From: Massospora cicadina
Lineage: Eukaryota > Entomophthoromycota > Entomophthoromycetes > Entomophthorales > Entomophthoraceae
Assembly (NCBI GenBank): GCA_022478985.1
Contig: JAKSZP010007915.1
Coordinates: forward strand, 232,912-296,911
DNA length: 64,000 bases
Reading direction: 5' to 3'
Position 1 is the stretch's first letter, and every line of letters begins with the position of its first letter. Below the pieces are notes generated by a model. The model was not told where the DNA came from. It saw only the letters and a program-made list of their open reading frames with translations, and made no database searches. This document shows, one piece after another, positions 32,206 through 43,916 of this stretch. A program made the position numbers and the translations under genes.

Positions 32206-33574
32206 TGTCATGGAAACAGCAGAAGAATTTTAGACCGGCCTGCCAGTCAGGATGTGTGAACACCCAAAAAGCAAGCCAGAATGCCAGAGGCATTGCCAAC
32301 TGTATGACTTGATATGGAGCTAAGATATGTGATACCACGAAGTGGTGGTGTAACAACAGGGTAAGGAGTGTCCCACCGGCAAACCACACTGAACCCATTC
32401 CCAACTCAGTAGTTCTAACTGCAGGAGGTGGGATTACTGGGACAGTCTTGATGAGATTCATGTTTTGAGAGGCCAACTCATTGGGGGCGATAGGGAGATG
32501 GGTTCTCTCTATCCATTGTTATACATAGGGCCATAAGATCCCCATGTATTGTTGTCAGAAATTCATAAGAGCGGGGTTGTAAGACCAAAAGTGTCTGACT
32601 CACTGGGCCCAATCGACAATAGAGGGAGCCATGGTGACCAAAAAAATTGGTAAAGACCACCTGGAGTGCGGGGCGATGGGCCACCAGGGAAATGCCATCT
32701 GGGATGCGGTTAGAACAGAAAATAAAGAAAACTTGATTTTTCAGCAAAAATTTATTGGGAAAGGAAAGTAAGAAAATCGACCAACAATTTTCTCAATGCC
32801 ATGCAACTGATTAAATAGTGGTCATTTGGGTAGTGACAGGATGGGATTGGGTCCCACAAATTTGGCCTGACCGGCGCATTGTTTGGGAATGGGGGGTTTA
32901 TTTGCTGCGAACTGACATCACAAAATTTGGCGGCGGGCTGAGTCTCTGTTAGTTTGACCTCAAACGTCCAAACCAGGGCTCAACTATGTTTCTGACAATT
33001 ATCATGATGGCGTTTGGCCTGACGGGCAACAGGAATCCCTAAGGCCATCCCTTATAGGGATGGGTCTATTTGGTTGGGAACGGGTTTGGGACAGCCAACC
33101 TGCCCACACTCAGTTGTTTAACCGTTTGTTCAGTCAACAGCAGCACATCAGGCATAACGCCCAAATTACTATTCGAGGGCTTCAAACCCTCGTCAATAGC
33201 ACCCAATTTTTTTCAACTGTTCTGAGATTGAATTGGAACCATCAGGAAATCTGGCTGATATCTCATTCTTCATGCTTTTACAGTCATTCGAATTTTGGGC
33301 ATCAGCCAGATTGCTGGCCAAATTAGACCTGACTGATTTCAATTTGTTAATCTCAGCACAGATTTCACTAATTCTCCGCAACAGTTCTGCTAAGGTAAGT
33401 GTGGGTATTGGAGGTGGGATTTAAAGCGGATGATCTGTTACCCATCGCTCATCTACTATGTGAGCGAGGTCGCCCTGAGTGATGAGAGGTACCACCATCC
33501 TCTTTGGTGTCTTTTTATTTGGGAATGGGAAGATGGCCCGATTGAGAGCCAAAGGACGTTCCCCAAGACTTACA
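32206..33574 (-). repeat. C 5' LTR
   Basis: Partner of 26373-27740. The TSD CCATT follows at 33575-33579. A minus-strand frame at 32078-32476 crosses the LTR edge but has no family signature, so it is left out. Confidence 0.92.
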
Positions 33575-33579
33575 CCATT

Positions 33580-35060
33580 GATCATCAACCAAGTACTAAG
33601 GAACTCCAGTCGCCAGCTATGTCTTCTACAGCCTGTGTTTCTGGGGTTTTTCAAAAACACTGCACCAGCTGGTATTGAGGAACTCAAACTTACCTTAGAT
33701 GCAGTGTTCAAAAAACAGGATGAGCTTCATCAAGAACGAAATGCTGTCATGCATCAGCTTGATAGCACGTTTAGCTAAATGCAAAGTTTGGGACAACAAA
33801 ACAAGGAACTCACCAACTGGTTAGATGATACTACCAAACAGCTGAAGTGCACAGAGTGGAAATTGACCAGTGCCTCTCAGTCTTCTCACTGGGATGAGGA
33901 TGAACAACAAGGGGGGCATCATACAAGGAAGAATATGACGCTGGTCGGAGCTACTACACCCAGGATGGTAGTACTGGATACAAATATAATTCAGAGTGCC
34001 AATTCCCTCAAGCAATGGCAGTGCCTCCCATAGCAGAAGGCCACGCTCCCCTGAAGTGGCGGACATCCCAACTTCCTCTGGTCCAGCTTCACATTGGGAA
34101 ACTGCTTTTGGATCCCAACCCATCCCAAGGTATCGCTAAAAATCTGCAAACAGGATTAGGAGGTTGATAAAAAAAACTACCTCCGTTTGATCACAATGGG
34201 AATATCAATGGTTTCTTCAAATGGTTCGAATTTTCAGCGGAAGGTGCATCTGATAGATGGAAGGCTAAAGTGGTGATATCCACCTTGGATGTCGAGAGTG
34301 CCAATCAAGTCACCTGTTACCTCCCAAGTAGCTCTGTCACCTATAGGGATGTAAAAGATACCATGCTTCGCCTGATTGGAGGTACCTCAAAGATGTCACA
34401 GCAGAAAGCATAATTCTTAACAATTGGATTCGCTAAAACAAGACTCTCCTGGAGTTTGCTGATCAATTTACAATGGAATCTCATGTGCTAATTGGGGCAG
34501 GGTACTTAGCAGAAGCTGACATGTGTATCACCATGACCACCGCGGTGAAGCCATACTGAGAGCTTCACATTGTCATTTCGCGCTTCTGTATGACGACGTT
34601 CCCCTGATCAAGATAGTACAGTTTTTGTGTCGCATATCCCCTAACATTCCACCGCCAGATATGGAATTGAAGATTACTGCCTCTACTTTACCCTCTTATT
34701 CAGGAGAATACTCTCATCTGACTCACGTTCTGCCTAGCAACACTTGACCTTAGTATAACTTGCTCCTTGTCCTCAGCCAAATTATACTCAACAGTTTAAT
34801 CAGCGGTCATGGGCTGGTCACAAAAAAGTCAGAACATAGCTACTGACCAGGACCTAGCTATGCCAAATGTCAGCAATTATCTTACTAACATGGTCCTAGT
34901 TACGCCGAATGACCCCAAACTTTCTGATCTGGACCCTCTTATGACAATCAAGGACGTGTCTCTTATGGGGTTAGCTTCCATGAATGTGGCCGCCCTGGTC
35001 ACTTGGCAAAATTCTGCCATAATCGCCATGTGAACTACGTACACCAAGATCAATACTATC
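33580..35060 (+). pseudogene. D gag
   Basis: A likely start is ATG 33619 (MSSTACVSGVFQ), and the frame shifts soon after. A coiled-coil stretch follows (LTLDAVFKKQDELHQERNAVMHQ, with QQNKELTNWLDDTTKQL, 33680-33850). The capsid block FDHNGNINGFFKWFEF, with DRWKAKVVISTLDVE (34180-34300), aligns with the A2 gag. The zinc knuckle at 34972-35020 reads SFHECGRPGHLAKFC, so the first Cys of C-x2-C-x4-H-x4-C has become Ser. Broken by stops. Confidence 0.75.
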
Positions 35061-36300
35061 AGGGAAAAGATGGAGCAGAGTATAGATGGGACCCTCTACC
35101 TCCGCGTCTCCAACCCAAAACGTCCCTGAATTAATAGTATTATATCCCGCGGAAGTCCCTCAGTACAATAATGGAAATTGTATACCAGCAGCCAGTTGGA
35201 CGAGTTAACGTAGTAATTCAAGCTCAAGCTAAGGCCGCGACGGACAAAGAATCCCCAGAACAACTGAAGCTGTATGCCTGTCAAATGCTTGATCCAGACA
35301 AGCTGGATTTTGCCGTAATGTGCCAAGTCTGAAAGGAGTACTCGTCACCCTTCCAGTAGATGCCATTGTCAAAGAATATCCCAAAGTTGGTGAGGGGATA
35401 ATGATTTTTCTTGAAAAAAGAGATCCCATAAATGTTCACATATTAAACAGTCCATATTCTTCTTATTATGAGTGTATGTACTGTGATATTTTTGTAGCAA
35501 AAGATAGAGTTCGCGCTATAATAAAACTGGTGCTCCAGTCAACATAGTTTCCACTAAGTTGATGGCGAAGTTGACTTTAAAACCTGATGTGGACCATTGA
35601 ATGGTGTATGGAACTGCTGGAGCAGAAAGCACCATCTCTGAGGGAGCTTATAGTGCGTACCTCTGCGCTTTGGGTCTATTGTTATTATAGCTATAGCAAT
35701 TGTGCTACCAAATGAAAACTACGACTTACTAATTGGAACTTCTGCCCTGCGCCATTTTGGGGCTTTCGTTAATATAATGGAGGAGGCCCTTGCCATTCTG
35801 GGACAGCGAATAAAATTACTTCATCTCTAGTGGAGTGCCAAAGGATCCAGTGCACACAAGCCATATCAATCTTGCATATAGTGATGGGGTAATGCCACTT
35901 CGCTATCATAGACTAAAAAACAAGACTCGGCCCCTTCCCAAGCAGATATATGAATATCAAGGGATACCTCTCTGAGCTGCAGGGCCCATATCTATTTCCT
36001 CTGGACATCAAGTTTTAGTGAGCACCGAGTTAGGGTGGAAGTGCCTGTTGGGCTATATGGGGAAGTCGTTGGGCTCTATCATCAACCATGGTTTGAGCCT
36101 CATGTGGCTCCAGGGTTTATACTTCCAGGCCATAGAGAGATTAAGGTTTTTTACCAAATCTTCAAAACAAATCATTGCAAATCCGCTGACATCAAATAGT
36201 AGCGTATATACATTTGACTTCAATAGAAGAGGTCCTTCAGGTTCATGATTTTGGGTAGTTGGACAAATTTGGTCTACTAGTTGAGGCACTGGCTGGCGTA
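35061..36300 (+). pseudogene. D protease and pre-RT linker
   Basis: KTGAPVNIVSTKLMAKLTLKP (about 35527-35585) looks like a retropepsin active-site loop with the catalytic Asp lost. GTAGAESTISEGAYSA and NYDLLIGTSALRHFGA follow. The same blocks occur in A2 (YGTAGPNTIISCGAYSA, NYEILIGTEFLHKY). The linker to RT runs on to about 36300. Confidence 0.65.
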
Positions 36301-37740
36301 ATGATAATGGTACATTGAGTAATCTAATAGGGCTATTGGAAGAACAAAAAGACCAAGCAATAGCTTTATTTCATAAGTACAAGAGGATTTTTGCTGTCAA
36401 CTATCACAGCTTAGGGTGTGCTCAGGGATAGTCCATCAAGTAGACACAGGAGATCATCCCCCTATAAGGTCTCAGCTGATTCGCTGATCCAGGGCAGTGA
36501 AAGATGTTGTCGCTAATGAAATTGACAAGTTGCTGGAGCAAGGGATGCTCAAACTGTCCAAGAGTCCGTGGGCTTTGAAAGTTCTAATTGTAAAAAAGAA
36601 GGATGGCACCAACCATGTAGTAATAGACTACCAGAAGCTCAACAGTATTACAAAAAGGACTCATACCCTTTGATAAGGATTGACAATTCTTTGGATCAGT
36701 TAGGGGAGCCCGTTATTTTTAGCGATGGACTTGATATCATTTACTGGCAAATCAAGCTACCCATGGCAGAACAGGAAAAATGCGCTGAAATTACCTCCAA
36801 AGGCCTTTTTCAACCAACTCAGATGCCTCAAGGACTGTGTAACACCCCGGCTACATTTCAGTGAGCTTGGACACTATTCTTGGTGATCTGAAGCTGAAAT
36901 GCATCCTCATGTACCTCAAAGATATTAATGTCTTTTTGCATACATTCTCTGAGCATCTTACTCACCTGAAGGAGGTCTTCCGCTGGTTTGCTGAGGCAAA
37001 CTTCAAAATTAAGCCTTAAAAATGTAACTTCTTTGGAAATCAGTTGGAATAACTGGGGTTTTTGGTAGACTCTAAGGGGCGAAACTACAGCTGGCTAAGG
37101 TGTAGGCCATCCATAAAATGACTACACCTTATAGTAAATGTGACATATAGGTATTAATGGTAATAGTCAGTTACTACTGGCGCTTCATCCCTAACTTTAG
37201 CTGTATTGGGGGTCCTCTATTCAAGTTGTTAAAAAAGGATGCTGTGTTTGAATGGATGGAATGTCATCAATATGCTTTTGATACATTTTGTATGGCGCTG
37301 ACCAGTGCACCGGTGTTACAATATCCAAATTTTGATAGAGAGTTTATCATTCAGATGGATGAATCCTTTTCAAAGTTGGGGAAGTACTTTCTAAGAAAGA
37401 CGACGAGAAGGAGGGACATCCCATAGCATACTGTAGTCGAAGTCTGAACTGCTATGAGAGTAATTATACTGTTACTGAGTGGGAGTGCTTGGCAGTGATC
37501 TATGCTTATAAACTATTCAAAGTCTACTTGCATGAGGTAAAGTTTAAAGTTGTAACAGATTACGCATCATTACGCTGGTTGCAGAACCTCAAAGAGCCTG
37601 AAGGGCATATGGATCGATGTGTTCTTAAGCTGCAGGCTTATGACTTTGATATCCTTCACCACCCAGGTTTAAAGCATCAGAACGCTGACTGTTTATCTCA
37701 ACTGATGACTGTTGCCAGATGGTGGGCCTCAGTGATGTGA
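36300..37740 (+). pseudogene. D reverse transcriptase and RNase H
   Basis: RT shows SPWALKVLIVKKKDG, KKDSYPLIRIDNSLDQLGEPVIFS, IYWQIKLPMAEQEKCAEIT and MPQGLCNTPATFQ (36540-36864). The catalytic motif at about 36905-36940 reads MYLKDINVF, with the first Asp lost. RNase H shows NFDREFIIQMDESF, YAYKLFKVYLHEV, VVTDYASLRWLQNLKEPEG and HHPGLKHQNADCLSQL (37310-37715). Confidence 0.85.
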
Positions 37741-38965
37741 TGTACAATAAGATGCTCAGCAGAAGATATGATGACGAACTACCCCAAGTGATTAAAGCGT
37801 TGAATAAGATGTGAACGAATACCTTCCAATGGAATGAGGAACTGTACAAGTGGATTGGTGATTCTACTGTGAATTTTCCAGGACCCTTAGCATGGCCTGG
37901 AATTATTATGAGCGCCCACAAGGCAGTCAGACATGGTGGGGTGCGCAAGACAATGAAGTTGTTGCGCCCTTGGTACTATTGGGAAAGCATGAACTTCGAT
38001 TTGCTAGAAACCATTTCCTGTTGCCATCAGTGCCAAGTGGAGAAGCCATTCCACCATAAGACTTTGTATTGTGTAGTGAAACATCCTTTTGCTTGGCATA
38101 CGGTTTCCCTTGATGATGTTGGTCTCTTGCCAACATGAGCTAAACGGTGTAAGTACATTCTGGTGGCTATCAATTACTTGACCTGGTGGGTTGAAGTGTG
38201 GTCAATACAGGATTTAGGGGCAGTCACAGTGGCCAAGTTTGTAATGGAATGCATTATTCAATGACATGGCTGCCCTCAATTCATTCTCACTTGATACAGA
38301 ACCAACTTCACGTCGCACATAATCCCCAAACTGAACAAGCTTATGGGTATCTGCGGGGTTCCAATGACTCCATATCACCCCAAGTCCAATGGAATGGTCG
38401 AATTAGTGAATGGGTTTTGGTGAACATATTACAAAAATTAGTAATGGATCGACCTTCTGATTGGGGTTCTCTCCTTTCCACTGCCATGTTTGCCTATAAC
38501 ATTAGTTACCATTACACCACAGGGAAGAGCCCCTTCCAACTACTATATGGCTGACACCCAGCTCTTCTGGCATTACTTTATTTGTGTGTAGAAGACAATG
38601 GCGGAATGGAACCCTATCACTATCTGACTAACCTTGCGATCACTCTGATCAAATTGCAAACCAAAGCATATTCCTTCAGCTTAACCAAGAAGATCAGGAA
38701 TCAGGCTGCTGATCAGGTACGTTGTAGCAGGTTTACGCAGTTCAAAGAAGGTCATATGGCTCTCTTCCATGACCAACATGGCTTTGGGTGGAAACACAAG
38801 CTGGCCAGTATTTGGATTGGTCTGTATAAAGTCATAGAGAAAACTGGGGTCGATGCATATACCATCAAGGACCCTGCAAGTGGTCAGTACATTACCAATT
38901 GCACATGAAGTTCATGTAGCTATACAAGCAATAGGATCCTTATTGTCCAGTCAAGGAGGGGGTCA
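37741..38965 (+). pseudogene. D integrase
   Basis: The HHCC region is SAHKAVRHGGVRKTMKLLRPWYYW, then CCHQCQVEKP (37905-38050). The core has VSLDDVGLLPT and AINYLTWWVEV (38100-38200). The C-terminal blocks are DWGSLLSTAMFAYNISYHYTTGK, SPFQLLYG (38455-38554) and HMALFHDQHGFGWKHKLASIWIGLYKV, with VDAYTIKDP (38750-38880). No chromodomain follows before the purine tract at 38953-38965. Confidence 0.85.
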
Positions 38966-39529
38966 TGTTATGATTCTGATATGACTGGACGATAATCTTG
39001 GGACAGCTAAGATGGATTGGAAAGAATTTACCAAACATGTATTAGTTATAATTATTTGAGTGCCTCAAGATGAGGTGATATTGGGATATAACAGGTTATT
39101 ATTGGATCGCCTCTAAATAAGGCGATAAGGCAATAAGGCAATGTTGACATTTGATGAATACAAATTTCTATCACCTACAATTATAACAATAAAGAGCTAA
39201 AGGATAAAAAGTTAAAATTGAGGAGAATTAATGGAATATAATAGTCCAAGCTATGAGAGCAGTATCATCTGAAGCTGTTGGATATAAGCAAGATGGGCGA
39301 TTGAGAGAAGTAAGTTGTTGATAGTAGAGAAAGAGCGGAACATGCAAAATGTCGCTGTATTTTTAAAAACAAATAAAGAGTTGTTGGGGCTATTGCTCCT
39401 ATTTTTTAGTATATTTTCAAGTATGTCTGAAGGACCGACAATCCCCACATTGTCTGTCTGTTGTTTGGTGGGCTCAACATGTACAAACAATATGGCGGAT
39501 CCTAACAAAACCATCCAAATATTATAACA
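38966..39529 (+). repeat. D 3' LTR
   Basis: TGTTATGATT...TTATAACA, 564 bp, followed by the TSD CACTG at 39530-39534. Confidence 0.88.
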
Positions 39530-39534
39530 CACTG

Positions 39535-40400
39535 ATTCATTGAGGAAAGCAGCAAAGAGTAGAAATAATTAAGGTATCTCTTATAGAACTCATATGAAAT
39601 CCCATCCGGACCTGGGCATTTCCTGTGCAGTGCACCATGAATGGTGTGCCAGAATTCATCCTGAAAATTTAAATCATTAACTCCAGATAACGTGAAATGG
39701 TGTGTATATGTGCACTTATAAGAAATTCAGCAACTTCAGCTGGCTCAACTGGATTGGAGCAATACTATTTGAGTAATAATTTCGAACTTTGATTGCCTTA
39801 TCAGCTGGAGTTTCTGCGATGGAGTGGTCTGGCCGCCTCACCTGTGTGCAGGCCAAGCTCTGTCATGATGTGAAGATTTTCAGAAAGACTAGGCAGAGCA
39901 CATGTCGCCAGATGTTATTTTTTCACTTCGTACTGTACACAAACGCAATGTTTGTGTTGCCTTACCAGTTTGTTGAGGCGAGTGGACATTTCTTCCTACT
40001 TGTGACCCTAAGTCAGGCTGTAGCCTGCAGCAGGGACGTTAGACCAGGTGGTCCACCTCTGTGAGCGTGCATATAATGACCACCTAGGCGGCCCAAGAGT
40101 GATGCTATGGGAGGTGGCGTGCCTGGTGGATGGTGTTTACTTTGAAGGTTGACTAAGTAGAAAGTGGTCAGCACAGAATAGTGTGGTAAACTCTGGTGCT
40201 GGAGTTTTGGTGTCCACCCATGAGGAAAACCTGGGCGATGTGTCTCAGCTGGACAAATTTTGCACCACTTTGGCGTCTGTACCACTGGGTGTGACAAAGA
40301 GAAGGAACTTGACATCAACATGTAGTTGGAGAAATCAATTTTTGTCATCATAAACTGTGCAACCTGAGACCAAATTTCAATGGGGCAAGAATAAGATCAA
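39535..40400 (-). pseudogene. LINE2 ORF2, RT N-terminus and EN-RT linker
   Basis: Resumes exactly where 25784 stopped. The sequence around 39585-39620 matches LINE1 3410-3445 (AGAACTCAT...GGGCATTTCC). The linker at 39790-40350 matches LINE1 3600-4200. Heavily decayed. Confidence 0.75.
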
Positions 40401-40990
40401 TGTGGGACATCGACCTCAGCTAACATTGTTCACATTGGGATGAGACATGTTGAGGAGCGGCGGTGCATGTTTAGGTAGGGTATCAAACAGCTCCAAAGTG
40501 GCCTTTAGAATGTGAAGTTCTACATGCCCCTGCAGGAGGGCAGGCGCTAAAGGCCGGAGGTCAGTGGCCAGGTTGGCCCAGAATTCCATGTCGCTCACCA
40601 CAAACGATTCAGGGGGGCAGGAGGGAAGTAATGGCCGAGAAGAATTCCCAGCAAGCCCACACATAGGCTGGGGCATAAATATTAATGACAGCATGCACTT
40701 CGTCGTCCCACAAAAAAACACAATGAGCACTTGCCATTGAGGTATGAATTTGAAGAAATAAATTTAAAACTATGGGTTGCTCATATAAGCACCTCACAAC
40801 GTGGCGACCAAAAGGAAAGATAAGGGAGGAGAATGGTTGCCCATGTGTCCTCAGCACTGTATGGACAGTGGGCTTCCTGAATGACCAGGATGTCCACAGG
40901 TAGATTAGTTTTTAAAAAACTCAATTTCCTAGAACATGATGACAAGGCCTTAAGTCCAGCGATGTTCAATGTGCCTATTGTGAAGGCTCT
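40401..40990 (-). pseudogene. LINE2 ORF2 endonuclease
   Basis: APE endonuclease blocks on the minus strand: MNIAGLKALSSCSRKLSFLK, then VDILVIQEAH with the catalytic Glu (40781-40969), and LWDDEVHAVINIYAPAY (40650-40720). The N-Y-A-P core is intact. Frames differ between the blocks. Confidence 0.8.
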
Positions 40991-42384
40991 TCCAATCGCA
41001 CTTTAGGTGTAGGGAAAAAGTCCCTTTGGCCTCCCTTTGCCACTCTCTCAGCAGCAGCAATGGACCACGTATAGTGCTTTTTTTGACATATGTGTCTTTA
41101 GGGGTCTCTGACGCTTTGGATGAAGGTGTGGTTTTGTTGTTCTTTTTTGTTGATTTGGTATGAATTTTTGCATTGCTGTTCTCCTTCAGTGCTTCATCGC
41201 AGGTTGGCAAAAATTTGGGGGAAAATTGTTGGGAGAATTATTTCCTCTCAAGGCTTGGTAACATTGGTCAGGCATATCTGACTCACCCATCAGGTCATCA
41301 GGCTGGTTGTCCCAATCTTATTGTGGGACATATTTGCAAGCTGCTTCCACAGTAAATGAATCAATGTCATCCTGAACCTGGGCAGGTGGGATAATGGACA
41401 CGGCCATGGCTTCTGCCTTGGTCACTGCTCTGTGGGCCTGATTGACCTTCTTATGCTCCTGTGGGGACACAGGTTTGACCTGAATGTAACACCTCTGCAC
41501 GCCCCACAGGAAGGCGGCGTCAGTGTCTATGACCAGTTCATAGTGGGTGTCTGCACAGCTCATTGCTTCAGGTATGATTTTGTTTTGTGCGATGCCATCC
41601 TTGGTAGGGAAGGTGTGGGCCTTGTGGCCAAAAGTGTAACAAAAAGTGTAGATAGGAGGCGCACTACCACGGTGACATGGAATGGCTGGGATTCCTGCTT
41701 GTCAACTAACACAAAAGCAGTTGGGGGATTTGGGTCAAATCTTCCACAAAAACTGCGGACAGGGTGAGCACAGCAATCACTTTGTTAATGCAAAGGTCTG
41801 TCATGAGCGTAAATCGTTGCATTTCAAAGGATTGAATTTTCCCATATGCTTTAAGCCCAGCCATTAAGTGGTGCTCCAGCACAGTGCATATAATTGTTGT
41901 GGGGAGGAAGTCAAATGTTACAAAATTTTGATTTAATTTGGTTCAATGAGTGCGCTTTGTCTTGACCACCCATTGCCCATCTGGGAGATCTACCACCACA
42001 TGCGCCCGTGCAGCTTTGTCCATTGCTTGTTTGCTTTTGAACCTGAGATCCAACTAACCTCAGGGACTGGAGTGCGGTGCGACATACACTGTGTTTAGTA
42101 AATGGGTGTCAACACTCCACAAAACTTTTCCCAAAGCGTCATTTGTTGCATATCCAGGAAGCCTCAAACCCCATGCTCCACTGATGACAGGGGCTGAGAG
42201 TGCGGGGTATTGATGAACTGGTTACATATCATCTGCCAGGCGAAAATCTCAGGAGAAATACTAACCACCAGTTTTTAATATTTTTATCTAAGCTGTCAGT
42301 GTTGCCAGGCTGTTTACAAAATTTGAATGGTGTGGGGCCTACACCCATGCCCTTTACTTTGCTCGCCCAACTGCTACCCAGCAT
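40991..42384 (-). pseudogene. LINE2 ORF1
   Basis: The start ATG at 42384 gives MLGSSWASKVKGMGVGPTPF, as in LINE1. Then come ISPEIFAWQMICNQFINTP, VLEHHLMAGLKAYGKIQ (about 41830-41880) and a damaged knuckle, YTFCYTFGHKAHTF (about 41600-41645), in which the first and last Cys are lost. A Lys-rich tail follows to 40990. The block VLEHHLMAGLKAYG is nearly the same as VLHQELMEDLAAYG in X3. Confidence 0.8.
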
Positions 42385-42479
42385 TGGGTACACACTAATC
42401 TCCTCAAAGAGATTATCAAACTTACCTAGACTTGAATCAAATATGTTGCAAATGTGTTTTCAACGAGAGAGAAGTTTTT

Positions 42480-42491
42480 AAGTTATCCTTA
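42480..42491. repeat. Target-site duplication of LINE2 (right)
   Basis: AAGTTATCCTTA, exact copy of 23499-23510. Confidence 0.88.
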
Positions 42492-42642
42492 TTTAAATTA
42501 CTAAATTTACATCTACTTCTAATCTACTTTCCCCTCAAAATCTTAAATAAATGTCAAAAGTTTTAAGAACTCTGACATTTGCTTTATTGTTGAAATACCG
42601 TGCCAAAAGCACCTGCAAGCACCAGAGTGCTATATTTCAACA
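42492..42642 (+). repeat. E 3' LTR, distal piece
   Basis: Continues the LTR broken at 23510 and ends TTTCAACA, after which RNase H sequence of element G starts at once. No gene. Confidence 0.6.
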
Positions 42643-43916
42643 CAAGTAGTTTAGGTATACGTCTACAGATTACACATTAAGGTGGTAACTGACTACTCCT
42701 CCCTAAGATGGCTACAGAACCTCAAGGATCTGGAAAGATGCCTAGCTCACTGGGCGCTGAAGTTATAGGCTTATGACTTTGAAATCCAGCACTTGCATGA
42801 CATGAAAGAACAGGACGCTGATGTACTGACTTGGCTTCCTACTGTCGTGTTGATGCCAATATGTCAGATAACTTTTATGAAAAGATGCTGAGCCATCAAT
42901 ATGTTAATGAACCAGAAAAAGTATAATGTGCACTTGACTGACTGATGAAGAACAATGCAGTTAAGGGAAAAAACTCTTTTACTAATGGAAGACCATAAAC
43001 ACATAATACCACAACTGACCAAGTGTGCAATCTTATCATTAGAGATCACAAAGTCAGGGCCATGGAGGATATAAGATGATGTATGAAAATTGAAACAACA
43101 TTACTACTGAAAATCGGTACACTTTAATATCCATGAGGCCATTGGCTGCTGCATGGAGTGCCAAGTGGAAGTGTCATATCGAAAGAGTACTTTTTATCAA
43201 TTAGTTAGGCCAAACTTCACTTTCTATACTGTGTCAATTGACGTTATGAGGCTGCTAACTGCTTGTGGAGGAAAATTTAGTTAAATTGTGGTGGCCATCA
43301 ATCACCTTACAAAATGGGTTAAAGCCAAACTGATAAGAGATCTGGGTGTTGCAAGTACCACCATGTTTATCTTGGAGAACATCTTTTTAAACATGGAAGC
43401 CCCCAATTCCTTCTGACAGATAATAGTAACAAATTTACTTCCAAGTTAGTTGCTAATATTAACTAATTGATGGGGTCCATGGGTTAATTCAAAGCCCTAA
43501 CATCCCAAAATCAATGGTATGCTAGGACAGGTCAATGTCACTTTATAAGGCATCCTACATAAATTGGCGTCAGACAGACCATCCAATGTGAACCTTCTCC
43601 TGCCTTCTGCAATTTTCACATACAAAATTACATTCCACTCAACCACAGGAAGATTGTCATATAAACACTGTACAGGTGCCAAACTGCACTACCCCCAATC
43701 CTATTCTCCTTTATTCACAAAGAAGGATTGACCCCACTAAATACTTTGAGAACCTCGCCCAAAAGTTTATCCAGCTCCAAATGAGGCTTATTATAATGCG
43801 CTGGCCCAGAAAATGAGATGTAGAGAGTGCAACAACCATAATTGTCATTATTTGCCCTGACATAGCATAGTGGATCAAGTTCTCCACTATGATAACTATA
43901 AGTTTAGTAGGACAAG
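42643..43916 (+). pseudogene. G RNase H and integrase
   Basis: RNase H: VVTDYSSLRWLQNLKDLERCL, AYDFEIQHLHDMKEQDADVLTWLP (42690-42845). Integrase: a Cys cluster CCMECQVEVSYRKS (43150-43195), VSIDVMRLLTACG and VAINHLTKWVKAKL (43235-43335), and LTDNSNKFTSK (43420-43445). The C-terminal region ends QVLHYDNYKFSRTS at the A2 insertion. Strongly decayed. Confidence 0.75.
43912..43916. repeat. A2 target-site duplication (left)
   Basis: ACAAG, repeated at 53446-53450. Confidence 0.88.

Larger units (their letters stand above)
26373..33574 (-). mobile_element. C: chromovirus, innermost and young
   Basis: 7202 bp with LTRs of 1368 bp (26373-27740) and 1369 bp (32206-33574), which are very similar. TSD CCATT. 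Minus-strand order: 5' LTR, gag, protease, RT, RNase H, integrase, chromodomain, purine tract, 3' LTR. The frames are longer than elsewhere in the window. I could not identify a tRNA-type PBS next to the 5' LTR (TAATTGACCAACC follows it), so priming may differ from A and D. Confidence 0.92.
25785..39529 (+). mobile_element. D: Ty3/gypsy element nested in LINE2 and split by C
   Basis: LTRs 25785-26346 (562 bp) and 38966-39529 (564 bp), TSD CACTG. Removing C leaves about 6.5 kb. Order on the plus strand: PBS (26348), gag with coiled coil and CCHC, protease, RT, RNase H, integrase, then the purine tract AAGGAGGGGGTCA before the 3' LTR. The gag capsid and protease blocks resemble those of A2, so D and A belong to one lineage without a chromodomain. 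The LTRs differ at roughly one base in six over the first 120 bp, so D is older than C. Confidence 0.9.
23511..42479 (-). mobile_element. LINE2: full-length non-LTR retrotransposon split by D
   Basis: The LINE2 halves are 23511-25784 (ORF2 RT and C-terminus, 3' tail) and 39535-42479 (5' end, ORF1, endonuclease, linker), together about 5.2 kb. LINE1 runs continuously across the corresponding break (near 3350), which proves they were once joined. The TSD is an exact 12 bp. It is more decayed than LINE1. Confidence 0.9.
20280..42642 (+). mobile_element. E: 5'-truncated Ty3/gypsy element split by LINE2
   Basis: Plus-strand pol (20290-22720) is followed by a purine tract GAAGGGGGTA and a 3' LTR starting TGTCAGGCAATTGG at 22728. 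The LTR is cut at 23510 by LINE2 and resumes at 42492, ending TTTCAACA at 42642 (about 934 bp in all). I find no 5' LTR or gag, so the left part is deleted or was truncated. E ends inside the RNase H of element G. The outermost host of the LINE2-D-C nest, it has the most decayed frames. Confidence 0.7.

Noticed and set aside
32078..32476. Minus-strand 132-codon frame crossing the C 5' LTR border
   Set aside because: A related frame lies in the other LTR only because of the repeat. It has no gag or other known motif.
26373..33574. Self-primed (Tf1/sushi-like) replication of C
   Set aside because: No tRNA-type site was found, but I also could not find the LTR segment complementary to the bases after the 5' LTR, so I make no claim.
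41173..41767. Plus-strand frames at 41173-41355 and 41432-41767
   Set aside because: They lie opposite LINE2 ORF1, whose minus-strand blocks match LINE1.
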